64,000 nt of DNA from Acidobacteriota bacterium (GCA_025350695.1 JANXXI010000211.1:1-64000), one strand, 5' to 3'; counted from the stretch's first letter, positions 8,606 to 18,156 are shown. A program made the numbers and translations. The notes: generated by a model from the sequence alone, not told the origin.

Positions 8606-9967
8606 CTAGTTCTTATTTCCAAACAGGCTTTGGTTCAGGGCGGAATAGCTGGCGCTAATAATGCTTCCTTGAGATTCGAGCTGAGCGAGCAAAGCGTCAT
8701 AGGTTTGCAGGCGGCGCGCCGTGGCCTTCTGCAGGTTATCTACCCGTTCTGTCAGGTCTGAAATGCGGTTGCTCAAACGCTTTGTTTCGACATCGTAACG
8801 ATTTTCCTGCAATGCGATCAGACCGCTTACCGGATCACTGATCTGGGTGAATTTCTTAGAGAGTTGTCCGAAACCAGTAGTCTTCGAACCAAGAAAAGTG
8901 AAAGCCTTTTGAATCTGAGTATCGCTTAAGCTATCAAAGGAACTCTGATCAAATGAAGCCTTCCCGTCGGCGGCGAAAGAAACGCCGATGTTGGATAATC
9001 CTTTTAGGCTGCTTGAGCCTTGGAAGCCGACGACGGACCGCAAGCTGTTTTGAATTTCCCGAACGATGACATCGCCCGTTAACAAACCAGCGTTCTCTCC
9101 AATTTGACCATCCGCCTGGGCCGAGAGGGAGTTGTAGGCATCGACAAAAGTCTTGAGTTTGCTGGCTAAGCTCGACCGGCTTGATCCGACCGTGATCGTG
9201 ATGGTTTCGCCGGAAGCAGTAGGAGAGTTCAGACTGAAACTGACTCCGGGTAAAACGTCGTTTATCGTCACGGACGACTTACTGATTGCCACTCCGTTGA
9301 TCTTAAATTCCGTGTTGGCGCCCGGGTCGGACGTGGAGATTAAGTTCGCTCCAGCCCCTGTCTCTCCATCAGCCAGGGTGATTGGTTTGTTGCCGGAAGT
9401 GTCTGCCGTAATAGAGAGATTGTAAGGCGTTGCCCCGGTGCCCGTGGTTAGAATACTGGAGTTCAAACCGATGCCCAAACCGTTAAGAGCATCCCGCAGC
9501 CCCGTGAGGTTGTTCTTTTCAGGAGCCAGGTTAATCACGTAATCCTTGCCGTCGAAGGTCAACTTTAGTTTTCCGTCGGCTGACACCGTGGAGGTTCCGC
9601 TGTCGGCGAATCCACTACTTGTAGCCGAAGAAGAATGGGCGATTGAAGTTACATCGGTAATTGTATAGGTGGCCGGGGCGGTCGCGTTTGTCGAATTGAT
9701 TGACAACTTCGTACTGTTGGAACTGTTGGCGACCAACGCCTTTGTTTCTCCGAGCGAACCCAGATCGGAAATGGCTTCAGAAACTGCCTGCGCCCCGCCG
9801 TTCAGAGAAATGGCGATCTGCTTTTGCTGCAATATGTTGGATTGCTGGCGCTGGAGTGCCGAAATTGGCTGCGTGGCAATTTTCACCGTCCGGTCAAGGA
9901 TGGACTGAAAATCGGTTGAGTACTTGCTCGCTCCAGTAAACGCAAGGGGTGTTATGGAAGAACTCAT
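8606..9967 (-). CDS. fliD: Flagellar hook-associated protein 2, filament cap FliD
   Basis: 453 residues, the normal size of FliD. The N-terminus (SSSITPLAFTGASKYSTDF, then QPISALQRQQSNILQQKQ) matches the FliD_N domain. The middle has the conserved FKINGVAISKSSVTINDVLPGVSFSL block, and the C-terminal FliD_C domain ends in helices with NRISDLTERVDNLQ and LESQGSIISASY. FliD caps the growing filament and folds exported flagellin into place, so it works directly with the two flagellins upstream. The usual partners fliS and flgKL are not in this window. Confidence 0.95.
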   Translation of the reverse strand: MSSSITPLAFTGASKYSTDFQSILDRTVKIATQPISALQRQQSNILQQKQIAISLNGGAQAVSEAISDLGSLGETKALVANSSNSTKLSINSTNATAPATYTITDVTSIAHSSSATSSGFADSGTSTVSADGKLKLTFDGKDYVINLAPEKNNLTGLRDALNGLGIGLNSSILTTGTGATPYNLSITADTSGNKPITLADGETGAGANLISTSDPGANTEFKINGVAISKSSVTINDVLPGVSFSLNSPTASGETITITVGSSRSSLASKLKTFVDAYNSLSAQADGQIGENAGLLTGDVIVREIQNSLRSVVGFQGSSSLKGLSNIGVSFAADGKASFDQSSFDSLSDTQIQKAFTFLGSKTTGFGQLSKKFTQISDPVSGLIALQENRYDVETKRLSNRISDLTERVDNLQKATARRLQTYDALLAQLESQGSIISASYSALNQSLFGNKN

Positions 9968-10016
9968 AAGTGGTGGGGCCTCTATTGAGTTCTTTTCGGC
10001 GAGGTGGAGGAAAGTA

Positions 10017-10577
10017 TTAGCGCGGTTCTGCGTCCATGAAGTAATAACAGATTGTGTGGCACATGATCAGGTGCGCATCTTCAATCCGTCCCATATGGGG
10101 CGAGGGCACGTGTAAGTTGAGATTCGCCATTGGGCCAAGCTTGCCGCCATCCCGTCCGGTCATGGCGATCGTTTTGATACCGTTTTTGTTCGCGTAATCC
10201 ATGGCCGTAACCACATTAGGCGAATTACCAGAGCCGCTAATTGCCAAAAACAGATCCCCAGGCTTGGCGAAGTTCTTCATCTGTTCCACAAAGACGCAAT
10301 CATAGCCGACGTCGTTTGAGTAGGCCGTGATGGTGGCCAGATTGTCAGTAAGCGCCATGATCTTGAACCGCTTGTCGCGGGTGTAGCTGGCCCCTTTCAT
10401 GAGGTCACAAGCAAAGTGCGAGGCGGTGGAGGCGCTGCCTCCATTCCCGGCCACGAAAATCGTTTGACCGCTGTCGCGAGCTTCCTTCATCCAGAGAATG
10501 GCTTGGTCAATTGCCTTTGTATCCAGTGCGGCAAGTGTTTCTGTAAGAGATTGTTGATATTTGGCGGCGAATTCCAT
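10017..10577 (-). CDS. gmhA: SIS-domain sugar isomerase, GmhA-type
   Basis: 186 residues, the size of sedoheptulose-7-phosphate isomerases, which make D-glycero-D-manno-heptose-7-phosphate for LPS or S-layer glycans. The sugar-phosphate signature GNGGSASTASHFACDLMKG near residue 45, the ISGSGNSPNV phosphate loop and the C-terminal EDAHLIMCHTICYYF helix are all present. It reads leftward into fliD with a 49-bp gap, so co-transcription is possible and a link to filament glycosylation can be imagined, but there is no glycosyltransferase alongside. A DiaA-like SIS protein is the alternative, but the motif set favours GmhA. Confidence 0.8.
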   Translation of the reverse strand: MEFAAKYQQSLTETLAALDTKAIDQAILWMKEARDSGQTIFVAGNGGSASTASHFACDLMKGASYTRDKRFKIMALTDNLATITAYSNDVGYDCVFVEQMKNFAKPGDLFLAISGSGNSPNVVTAMDYANKNGIKTIAMTGRDGGKLGPMANLNLHVPSPHMGRIEDAHLIMCHTICYYFMDAEPR

Positions 10578-10653
10578 CTGCCCTTCATTTTATCATCCGG
10601 GCTGCCTGGACGGTTGGCGGTCGAATAGCGCGACGATGTACAATCATCTACCG

Positions 10654-11808
10654 ATGCATATAAAAAATCTTCTTACCGGAATGCTGCTTGGCGGGTTGTT
10701 CCTTTTGAGTGGAGGGTCGCGACCTGCCGACATCCAATTCGTCAAACATACTCTTGACTTGGGAGCCAACGAGAGTGCCGCTGTGATGGATGTGAATGGC
10801 GACGGCAGGTTGGATATTGTAAGCGGAGAGATCTGGATGGAACACCCTAAGACGCAAGGCGGCAAGTGGACCCGGCATCACTTCCGGGACCTGAATTACG
10901 AGAACGGCTATATTGACAATTTCAGCGATTTACCGTTAGACGTGAATGGCGATGGAAAAATGGACATCGTCGGCTGCGCGTGGTTCGGCAAGAAGCTTGC
11001 TTGGTGGGAGAACCCCGGCAAGACGGATGCGCCTTGGAAAGAACATCTGATCGACAATTCTTCCCCCAACGAATTTTGCTTCCTGGTGGACATGGACAAC
11101 GACGGCAAGGCCCACGAGTTGATCACGCAATATGGCAACGCCAAGGTTCCGGCTGCTTGGTGGGAAGTGAAGAACGGCGGCTTTGTCAAGCACGAATTCA
11201 GCGATAAGAGCTACGGCCACGGTATCGGTGTCGGCGACGTCAATGGCGATGGCCGAAACGACGTGTTGACGTCGCAAGGTTGGCTCGAGGCGCCCACCGA
11301 TCCGCGCCAAGGCAACTGGAAACTGCACGCTGATTGGAAGATGGAAAAGCATCTGGGTTTCCTCCACGTGGCCGATTTGAATGGCGATGGTCTGAACGAT
11401 GTAATCTCCACCAATGCCCACGATTATGGCGTGTTTTGGCTGGAACACATGAAGGACGGGACATTCAAGCAAAACAAGGTTGATGACGTCTGGTCACAAG
11501 CACATGCCATGACGATGGTGGATTTGAATGGCGATGGCCAGAAAGATTTTGTCACGGGAAAACGCCTGTGGGCGCATGAGACCGAGCCTGGAGCTCGTGA
11601 GCCCGTTGGCGTTTTCTGGTATGAGTACCGCAAGTCGGCGGACGGAAAGAAGCTGGACTGGACGCGCCACATCATCGACTACGGTGGCCGGACCGGCGGC
11701 GGCATGCAGATCCCGGTGGTGGACATCGACGGCGATGGGGATCTGGACATCATCTGCCCCGGCAAGGGTGGCTTATTCCTCTTCGAGAATCTGACGAAGA
11801 AGAAATAA
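10654..11808 (+). CDS. Exported FG-GAP/VCBS repeat protein
   Basis: 384 residues from ATG 10654, chosen because it opens a signal peptide (MHIKNLLTGMLLGGLFLLSGG). ATG 10636 is a possible alternative, and the still longer frame upstream lacks any signal. The mature part carries at least six DxNGDGxxD calcium-binding loops (MDVNGDGRLDI, GDVNGDGRNDV, ADLNGDGLNDV, VDLNGDGQKDF, VDIDGDGDLDI), the hallmark of FG-GAP/VCBS beta-propellers. Such proteins sit in the periplasm or on the surface and bind ligands or sugars; no enzymatic domain is seen. The next gene begins two bases after its stop. Confidence 0.85.
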   Translation: MHIKNLLTGMLLGGLFLLSGGSRPADIQFVKHTLDLGANESAAVMDVNGDGRLDIVSGEIWMEHPKTQGGKWTRHHFRDLNYENGYIDNFSDLPLDVNGDGKMDIVGCAWFGKKLAWWENPGKTDAPWKEHLIDNSSPNEFCFLVDMDNDGKAHELITQYGNAKVPAAWWEVKNGGFVKHEFSDKSYGHGIGVGDVNGDGRNDVLTSQGWLEAPTDPRQGNWKLHADWKMEKHLGFLHVADLNGDGLNDVISTNAHDYGVFWLEHMKDGTFKQNKVDDVWSQAHAMTMVDLNGDGQKDFVTGKRLWAHETEPGAREPVGVFWYEYRKSADGKKLDWTRHIIDYGGRTGGGMQIPVVDIDGDGDLDIICPGKGGLFLFENLTKKK

Positions 11809-11810
11809 CT

Positions 11811-12362
11811 ATGAGCAAGAAAATTCTAGTGGTTACAGGCGATGGCGGCGAAGCTTACGAAACGCTGTACGCCGTGCATCGCTTGCAGGAGGCGGGCTAC
11901 ACAGCCGTGGTGGCCGCGCCCTCGGTGAAGCGTTTGAATTTGGTGATGCACGACTTTGAAGAAGGTTGGGATACCTACATTGAACGCAAAGGTTATGGTC
12001 TGATGGCCGATGTTTCCATCGCCGACGTGAAAGCCGCTGACTACGATGCCGTGCTCATCATGGGCGGCCGGGCTCCGGAATATCTTCGTCACAACCAACA
12101 TTTAATCGAAGTCATTCAGAAGATGGACCGGGAAGGGAAGTGGCTCTTTTCGATCTGCCATGGCATACAAGTCATGCTTGCCGCCGGAGTGGTGAAAGGG
12201 AAGCGTGTGACCTGCTACGAGCATATTCGCTTTGAGGTGGTCACTTGCGGCGGAACCTGGGAAAAGCCGGAGGCTGTGCGGGACGGAAGGTTGGTGACGG
12301 CCCAAACGTGGCAATCGCATCCGGAATTTTATCGCCTTGTTATGGGTTGCTTGGGAGAATAG
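11811..12362 (+). CDS. DJ-1/PfpI-family protein
   Basis: 183 residues with the single-domain DJ-1/PfpI fold. The nucleophile elbow is seen as FSICHGIQVMLAAG with the conserved cysteine, preceded by the YDAVLIMGGRAPEYLR segment that carries the acidic/oxyanion side. Members are glyoxalases, deglycase-like stress proteins or amidases of unknown substrate. The gene starts two bases after the FG-GAP gene and precedes the esterase by 26 bp, so the three probably form one transcript. Exact chemistry cannot be assigned from sequence. Confidence 0.85.
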   Translation: MSKKILVVTGDGGEAYETLYAVHRLQEAGYTAVVAAPSVKRLNLVMHDFEEGWDTYIERKGYGLMADVSIADVKAADYDAVLIMGGRAPEYLRHNQHLIEVIQKMDREGKWLFSICHGIQVMLAAGVVKGKRVTCYEHIRFEVVTCGGTWEKPEAVRDGRLVTAQTWQSHPEFYRLVMGCLGE

Positions 12363-12388
12363 TTATGGCATGCCTGGGAGAATCGTGA

Positions 12389-13282
12389 TTGCCGTTAGAT
12401 CCGGAAGTTGTTGCGTTTTTGGAGTCGCAAAAAGGGGCCAAGCCCCGTTCGCGGATGACCATCGAAGAGACCCGCCAAGGCATGTTGGATAGCCGGGGCC
12501 TGGCCCTTCCCTCTCAGCCATTGTCGGTTGTGACCGATCAGCTGATTGCCGATGTCCCGGTGCGTGTCTATCAAGCCGAGATCAGTGATGACTGCCCCGT
12601 CGTGGTATTTGCCCATGGCGGCCGTTTTATTAGCGGCAATCTCGATACCCACGATAGTTTATGCCGGCAGTTAGCCAAACGGTCCGGTGCACGGATTGTG
12701 GCGGTTGATTACCGGCTTGCTCCGGAACACTGTTTTCCGGCGGCGCTTGTGGATTTCCACGCGGTTGTGGAATCGTTGGGAAAAGCAGGCGCCACTGTTG
12801 CCGTGGCAGGTGACAGCGCCGGGGGCAATCTGGCTGCGGCTACGTGTCTCAAAGCTCGAGATGAGGGACATGATTGGATTCGGTGGCAATGCCTGCTCTA
12901 TCCAATGCTCGATGCCATGGCAAGCCTTCCTTCGCATTCCGAGTTTCAAGAAGGGTTTGGTCCAGGTTCAGCGGACATGCTTCGCGGCTGGCTGGAATAT
13001 GCGCCAGAGTCGATAGATCGAAAGGAGCCGTTACTTTCTCCCTTGTGGGCTGAGGATCTGCGGGGACTACCACCTGCTTTCATTCTTTCGGCGGAGATGG
13101 ACACTTTACGGGACGAAGCGGAGGAGTATGGGCGTCGGCTCTTCTTTGCGGGAGTGCAAGCGGAAATGGATTGCGCCAACGGAATGATTCACGGTTTTCT
13201 GCAACATTCAGCCATTGTTAACCAAGCTCGTCTATACTTGGACAGGGTTGCTCATCAAATTCGATTGAACCTTTTCGACTAA
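12389..13282 (+). CDS. HSL-family (type IV) esterase
   Basis: 297-residue alpha/beta hydrolase of the hormone-sensitive-lipase family. HGGRF forms the oxyanion loop (usual HGGG, here with Arg in the fourth position), GDSAGGN holds the catalytic serine, the late Asp lies in the ILSAEMDTLRDEA stretch and His in MIHGFLQH. These enzymes cleave short-chain carboxyl esters. The start is a TTG, since no ATG or GTG fits in frame before the conserved region. No signal peptide is evident, so it is cytoplasmic. It is the likely last gene of the unit beginning at 10654. Confidence 0.85.
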   Translation: MPLDPEVVAFLESQKGAKPRSRMTIEETRQGMLDSRGLALPSQPLSVVTDQLIADVPVRVYQAEISDDCPVVVFAHGGRFISGNLDTHDSLCRQLAKRSGARIVAVDYRLAPEHCFPAALVDFHAVVESLGKAGATVAVAGDSAGGNLAAATCLKARDEGHDWIRWQCLLYPMLDAMASLPSHSEFQEGFGPGSADMLRGWLEYAPESIDRKEPLLSPLWAEDLRGLPPAFILSAEMDTLRDEAEEYGRRLFFAGVQAEMDCANGMIHGFLQHSAIVNQARLYLDRVAHQIRLNLFD

Positions 13283-13346
13283 ATGACGCATCTCATAGGC
13301 TGACCCTAAGTAGCTTTAGTTTCAATTTCGGATCTTTAATTCGCGA

Positions 13347-14897
13347 ATGCCGTCTCACTGTATACGCCATACAGCTTTACCAGGTTCGTCCAAACTTTTT
13401 ACGGACCTGCTTTACCACTTCGATCGAGTGGCGGATTTCTACGATCACGCTCCGTTTGATCCGGACTCTTACCGCAAGGCGGCCAAGTTCGATTTCCCAG
13501 CGGCCCGCCGGGCTCAACTGGTGCGCGCCTTAGCGGAATCGAATCCGGAGAACCCTTCCTTAGTTAAGCTGGCTCAACCCGGAACAGTAGCTGTCGTCAC
13601 TGGTCAGCAAGTCGGTCTATTTTCGGGTCCCGCCTATACCCTCTACAAGGTCTTGACGGCCGTACGATTGGCGAAACATCTTGATGGCCAGGGCATTCCG
13701 GCAGTTCCCGTATTTTGGCTGGCGACGGAAGATCACGATCTTCCGGAAATTAATCAGGCCTGGGCCTTTGGCGCAAATCAGCAGCCAGTGGGTTTTTCCA
13801 CCTCAGCTACAAACCCCAAACTGGGGCCGGTTGGAGGCATCGTTATTTCCGATCCTCCTTTGGCGGAACTGCGGGCCGTTCTGGACACCCTTCCGTTTGG
13901 GGCAGAGATCTTCGCGCTGGTTGAGAAAGCCTACACACCAGGGGCAAGTTTCGGCGATGCTTTCCGCAAGCTGATGGCTGATTTGCTGGAACCGTACGAC
14001 GTTCTGTTCGTCGATCCCATGCGGCCGGAAATTCGTGAACTGATGGGTCCGCTTCTGGCTCATGCCGCAGGCCTTGCGCCGACACTGATGGCTGATTTAG
14101 CAGCGCGTAATGCTGAGTTGACTGCGCGCGGATATCATACTCAGGTTCACGTGGACGCCGACACGTCGCTATTTTTCGTTCTTGAAGACGGTAAGCGCAC
14201 GGCGCTTCGTAAATTTGGCGTGGAGAAGTTAGAGGACCTGAAGACAAGGCCAGAGGCGTTGAGCCCGAACGCTCTGCTACGCCCTGTCATGCAAGATTAC
14301 ATGCTCCCAACAATCGCTAATGTTGGTGGACCCGCCGAACTCGCCTACTTTGCCCAATCGCAGGTGCTATACCGGACGCTCTTAGGCCGGATGCCGGTGA
14401 TGGCGCCACGGGCGTTCTTCACTTTGCTCGACGAGCCCGCCGATAGCGTGCTGACCCGTTACGGTTTATCTATTGCTGATTTTCATCCTGGACCACAAGC
14501 TTTGAAAGAACGCCTGGCGGCGAAGCTGGTTCCGCCTTCCTTGAAAGACGAGGTTGCCCGGAGCAAGGCGTCTGTAACCACCTCAATTGATGCCTTGTCA
14601 GGAAAATTGACAGAATTCGATCCAAGCTTGGCGAAAGCTCTTATGAAGAGCCGGGCCAAAATTGTCTATCAGATGGAGAAGATGGAGTTGAAGACGGCGC
14701 GTGAAACTCTGCGCCGCGATGACCGGGCAACGACCGCCGCCGCCTTGCTTGCCGACGTCATCTATCCTCATAACCATCTACAAGAACGCTTCTACAGTAT
14801 TTTGCCGTTTCTTGCTAAATATGGGCCAGACTTAGTTGGCCGAATCCACGATTCGATTCCTGTTGGCTGCGCAGACCACCAATTACTTGTGTTGTAA
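13347..14897 (+). CDS. bshC: Bacillithiol synthase BshC (cysteine-adding enzyme)
   Basis: 516 residues, slightly shorter than the Bacillus enzyme of about 540. Recognisable blocks are VVTGQQVGLFSGPAYTLYK, then VPVFWLATEDHDLPEIN, and the C-terminal coiled-coil segment followed by LLADVIYPHNHLQERFYSI. BshC joins cysteine to glucosaminyl-malate in the last step of bacillithiol synthesis, so the organism probably uses this low-molecular-weight thiol for redox and electrophile defence. bshA and bshB are not in the window. The aldolase gene starts 12 bp after the stop and may be co-transcribed. Confidence 0.93.
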   Translation: MPSHCIRHTALPGSSKLFTDLLYHFDRVADFYDHAPFDPDSYRKAAKFDFPAARRAQLVRALAESNPENPSLVKLAQPGTVAVVTGQQVGLFSGPAYTLYKVLTAVRLAKHLDGQGIPAVPVFWLATEDHDLPEINQAWAFGANQQPVGFSTSATNPKLGPVGGIVISDPPLAELRAVLDTLPFGAEIFALVEKAYTPGASFGDAFRKLMADLLEPYDVLFVDPMRPEIRELMGPLLAHAAGLAPTLMADLAARNAELTARGYHTQVHVDADTSLFFVLEDGKRTALRKFGVEKLEDLKTRPEALSPNALLRPVMQDYMLPTIANVGGPAELAYFAQSQVLYRTLLGRMPVMAPRAFFTLLDEPADSVLTRYGLSIADFHPGPQALKERLAAKLVPPSLKDEVARSKASVTTSIDALSGKLTEFDPSLAKALMKSRAKIVYQMEKMELKTARETLRRDDRATTAAALLADVIYPHNHLQERFYSILPFLAKYGPDLVGRIHDSIPVGCADHQLLVL

Positions 14898-14909
14898 TGG
14901 GCAAGTCTC

Positions 14910-15677
14910 ATGCTCATCAACTCCGTTAAAAAAGCACTCAAAGAAGGAAAAGTCCAGCTTGGCACCAGCTACGGGCAATTGCGTTCCCCTGAAGTGGGGC
15001 GCATTCTTGCCGCAGCCGGTTTTCACTGGGCTTTTATTGACGCCGAACATGGCGGCTTCGGAATCGAAACGATTCAAGACATTTGCCGAACGGCTAATTT
15101 AACCGGCCTCGCGCCGATTGTTCGCGTGGCTGACCTGCAATACCACTTGGTGGCTCGCGCGCTTGATTGCAATGCCCAGGGCATAATCTTCCCGCGCATC
15201 GAATCCGCGGAATTGCTGGCCCAAGCCGTGAGTTGGTGCAAATTTCCTCCCGTTGGCGTTCGCGGGTTCGGAATGACGGCGATGCAGGTGGACTACGAAC
15301 CCGCCAGTGTTTCCGAAGTGTCGACGCATGTTAACGAGAACACTCTCGTGGTGTTGCAAATTGAAACCAAGAGAGCGGTTGAGGCGCGTGACGAGATTCT
15401 TTCCGTTCCAGGAATTGATGCGCTAATGGTTGGACCTGTGGATTTGTCGATTTCCCTTGGTTGTCCTGGCGACTTCATGAATCCAAAAATGATCGATGCG
15501 ATGGAGAAGATTCGCGATACCTGCGTTGCTAAAGGCATCGCCCCCGGTACGCAAACGCGGAATCTTCAGTTGGCAAAGTTCTGGAAGGATAATGGCATGA
15601 AGTTCCTCGGCTGCTCGAGCGAATGGGCCATGATGATGGAGCGCGGGAAGGAAATTACGGCGGCTTTATCGGCCTAA
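14910..15677 (+). CDS. HpcH/HpaI-family aldolase
   Basis: 255 residues, typical of class II metal-dependent pyruvate aldolases that split 4-hydroxy-2-oxo acids (HpaI, GarL, RhmA). The motifs are FHWAFIDAEHGGFG near residue 35, QGIIFPRIESAELL, and the late DALMVGPVDLSISLG that places metal and pyruvate ligands. The exact substrate (2-keto-3-deoxy sugar acid or aromatic breakdown product) cannot be read from the sequence; the sugar-acid genes elsewhere in the window favour the former. It follows bshC by 12 bp. Confidence 0.85.
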   Translation: MLINSVKKALKEGKVQLGTSYGQLRSPEVGRILAAAGFHWAFIDAEHGGFGIETIQDICRTANLTGLAPIVRVADLQYHLVARALDCNAQGIIFPRIESAELLAQAVSWCKFPPVGVRGFGMTAMQVDYEPASVSEVSTHVNENTLVVLQIETKRAVEARDEILSVPGIDALMVGPVDLSISLGCPGDFMNPKMIDAMEKIRDTCVAKGIAPGTQTRNLQLAKFWKDNGMKFLGCSSEWAMMMERGKEITAALSA

Positions 15678-15776
15678 CGGCCCTCCCGCACTAGGCTTTC
15701 GGCACCAAGGCTCGAGGGGAAATTCCGACTAACGCAGACCCCACTTTCCAGACCAAATTTTGCCTTCAATAAGTTA

Positions 15777-16140
15777 TTAGTCGACGGTTCTGATTGTTAG
15801 TGGGGCGACCATGGCCGCCCCTGCCATTCCTGCCCTTGAATCGGCGATTTCTCGCTTCTCGAACTCGCCAGCAAACTTCCCGCTTGTGAACGGTGCCCCT
15901 TTGGTCGTTGTTGAAGATATCCGGCGTTCCGAACCGAAACGATCTCTCCAGTGCTCCAAGCAGAAAGCCGACTCCATGCTCACTGACAGAGACCAACTCA
16001 GCACGTACCGACTAAACCAGTCCATGAGCGCCACCAAGTATACAAACCCGCCCGTTCCGAATGTAAGTGATGTCCGTGCTCCACACTTGGTTGGGCCGCG
16101 TTATCCCCGCATCTTTCAACGGGTTATTGGTAAAGATGAT
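15777..16140 (-). pseudogene. IS3-family transposase OrfB remnant
   Basis: On the minus strand several frames together spell an IS3/IS150-type integrase core: RPNQVWSTDITYIRNGRV (first catalytic Asp), then VALMDWFSRYVLSWSLS, then DIFNNDQRGTV (second Asp region) and a degraded tail resembling GIKISMDGRGR. At least two frameshifts separate these pieces, and neither the N-terminal part nor the final Glu region is intact. It is a dead fragment, with no recognisable terminal repeats. It marks a past insertion between the aldolase and the dehydrogenase pair. Confidence 0.8.
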
Positions 16141-16248
16141 TAGAGTTTAATCGATGTTGTTACTAACTGCTACTTCTTTAATACCCCCGGAGCCGATGTT
16201 CAGCCCCATGGATCGTAGTAACAATCGCACAAGACACAGTACAGTAAT

Positions 16249-16279
16249 GTGTTGCTTTCAAAAACGTGTTGCTTTCAAA
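16249..16279. repeat. 14-bp tandem duplication beside the IS remnant
   Basis: GTGTTGCTTTCAAA occurs at 16249-16262 and again at 16266-16279. It may be a small slippage or a target-site scar. The rest of 16144-16330 shows nothing else recognisable. Confidence 0.5.
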
Positions 16280-16330
16280 CGGCGAAACTCGTAAGCACAA
16301 AAAACAAAACCACAAATGACAAGTAAGTCG

Positions 16331-17125
16331 TCAAGCTTTCGGGGCCACGGTCGCCTTTGTCGCTCCAGTCGAAATTCCTCCGTCCACCAACATCGTCTGC
16401 CCGGTGAAGTACTCGCTGGCATCTGACGCCATGAAGACAACAGCGCCATCCAAATCCTGCGGCGCTCCAGGGCGGCGCATCGGGATGCGGTCGATGATGT
16501 ATTCGAGCCACTCCTTGTTTTCATACAGCACCGCATTCTGCGAAGTCTTGAACCAACCCGGGGCCAGGCAATTTACAGTGATACCGTGCTTGCCCCAATC
16601 ATCTGCCAGGCTCATGGTCATTTGCTTGACGCCACCGCGGCTGGCGCAATAGGGCGTCAAACCCGCATACCCGAAAACGCTTGTAACGGACCCAATATTA
16701 ATGATCCGTCCATACTTGCGAGGAATCATGGAGTCGCGCGCCACCGCTTGCGCCATGAAAAATTCTCCGCGCAGATTCGTCTCAAGCACCAGGTTCCATT
16801 CATCCCAGCTGATTTCCAGAGCTGGCTTGCGCACGTTCAATCCGGCATTGTTCACCAGAATGTCGATCTTGCCGTAATGCTCAACCGCGGCTTTGGTAGC
16901 GTTTTGAATGCTGTCGTAATTACGCACATCCAACTCAACAGGGAACACTTTTCGGCCCATCGCTTCCACTTCGGCTTTGAAGGGCGCAAGATCGGCAAGC
17001 TTGCGGCTGGTGATCACCAAGTCCGCTCCAGCACGTGCCAAGGCGCGTCCCATATATTGCCCAAGGCCCCGGCTTGTGCCGGTGACTAAGGCCACTTTTC
17101 CAGTTAAATCAAACAGAGCGCTCAC
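16331..17125 (-). CDS. SDR oxidoreductase, gluconate-5-dehydrogenase-like, YxxxR variant
   Basis: 264-residue classical short-chain dehydrogenase: TGTSRGLG cofactor loop near the N-terminus, VNNAGL after strand 4, active-site serine in INIGSVTS, and a C-terminal GGIST end. The active-site Tyr motif reads YCASR, so the position that is normally the catalytic lysine (YxxxK) is arginine. Its start overlaps the stop of the upstream zinc dehydrogenase by four bases, so the two are translationally coupled and probably act on successive hydroxyls of one sugar or polyol. Activity needs care because of the Lys-to-Arg change. Confidence 0.88.
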   Translation of the reverse strand: MSALFDLTGKVALVTGTSRGLGQYMGRALARAGADLVITSRKLADLAPFKAEVEAMGRKVFPVELDVRNYDSIQNATKAAVEHYGKIDILVNNAGLNVRKPALEISWDEWNLVLETNLRGEFFMAQAVARDSMIPRKYGRIINIGSVTSVFGYAGLTPYCASRGGVKQMTMSLADDWGKHGITVNCLAPGWFKTSQNAVLYENKEWLEYIIDRIPMRRPGAPQDLDGAVVFMASDASEYFTGQTMLVDGGISTGATKATVAPKA

Positions 17126-18156
17126 GGTTTCAGCACCACCTTCATAATGTTTGGATCTTCGTGGTTGTACAGCTTGTTGAACCAGGCGGCGCCTTCGGAA
17201 AGCGGGGCGACGGCTGAAATCAGCGGAGCAACCTTGATGATGCCGCGAGCCATCAGGTCAATACATTGCGGATACTCGCCGTTCGAGGCGCAAGAGCCTT
17301 GCAGGCGAATCTGCCGCGTCACCACGTATTGCAAGGGGATTTCAACGTTTGGCTGCAGGTTGCCGATCAGAGTCACCATGCCGCCCTTGCGCACCGAAAA
17401 AATTGCGGATTGAACGGGCTGCGAATAGCCGACGCATTCGAACGCGACATCGGCTCCGCGTCCGTCAGTGAGGGCTTTCACCGCTTCCGGAACGTTTGTG
17501 TTTTTCGAGTTGATGCCATCGGTGGCGCCCATGGCTTTGGCTGCCGCGATTTTGGAATCTTCCATGTCGACGGCGATGATGCGAGTGCACCCGGCAGCCT
17601 TGGCGGCCTGCAGCGTAACCAAGCCAATCATACCCGTGCCGATGATCACAGCCGTGTCACCCAACTTCACAGGAGTGATGGAAACGGCATGAACACCAAT
17701 GGAGACGGCCTCAATCAATGCGGCCTGTTCGAAGGGAAAGCTGTCGGGTAGCTTATACATGATGCGGCGTGGAACCGAGACGAACTCGGCGAAGGCTCCA
17801 TGGCGCTTGAATTCCTTGGGCGCCACTCCAACTACTTCGCGGTTGTCGCACAGATTAACGTCGCCTTGGACGCAGAAGTGGCACTTGCCGCAGTAGACCG
17901 TGGAATCGAAGGTAACGCGATCGCCCACGACCAGGTCTTTCACGTTGGCGCCGAGTTCGGCGACTTCGCCCGAGGCTTCGTGTCCCATGATCAAGGGTGG
18001 GTGACGGCGGCCTGAGGAGCCGTCAAAGCCGTGGACATCGCTGCCGCAAATGCCACAAGCGCGGACGCGCACTAAGACATCGTCTGGCCCGATGGTGGGC
18101 ATTGGAAAATCAACAAGTTCCAGTTTCTTGTATTCGGTAAGAAGGAGTGCATTCAT
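17122..18156 (-). CDS. Zinc-dependent medium-chain dehydrogenase (polyol/threonine type)
   Basis: 344 residues. Catalytic zinc ligands are seen in CGICGSDVHGFDG and GHEASGEV. The structural zinc lobe has the four-cysteine run in YCGKCHFCVQGDVNLCD. The nucleotide-binding loop is IIGTGMIGL. This combination is typical of sorbitol, galactitol-phosphate and threonine dehydrogenases, which oxidise a secondary alcohol with NAD. The adjacent, overlapping SDR suggests a sugar or polyol route. The substrate is not determinable from sequence. Confidence 0.88.
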   Translation of the reverse strand: MNALLLTEYKKLELVDFPMPTIGPDDVLVRVRACGICGSDVHGFDGSSGRRHPPLIMGHEASGEVAELGANVKDLVVGDRVTFDSTVYCGKCHFCVQGDVNLCDNREVVGVAPKEFKRHGAFAEFVSVPRRIMYKLPDSFPFEQAALIEAVSIGVHAVSITPVKLGDTAVIIGTGMIGLVTLQAAKAAGCTRIIAVDMEDSKIAAAKAMGATDGINSKNTNVPEAVKALTDGRGADVAFECVGYSQPVQSAIFSVRKGGMVTLIGNLQPNVEIPLQYVVTRQIRLQGSCASNGEYPQCIDLMARGIIKVAPLISAVAPLSEGAAWFNKLYNHEDPNIMKVVLKP

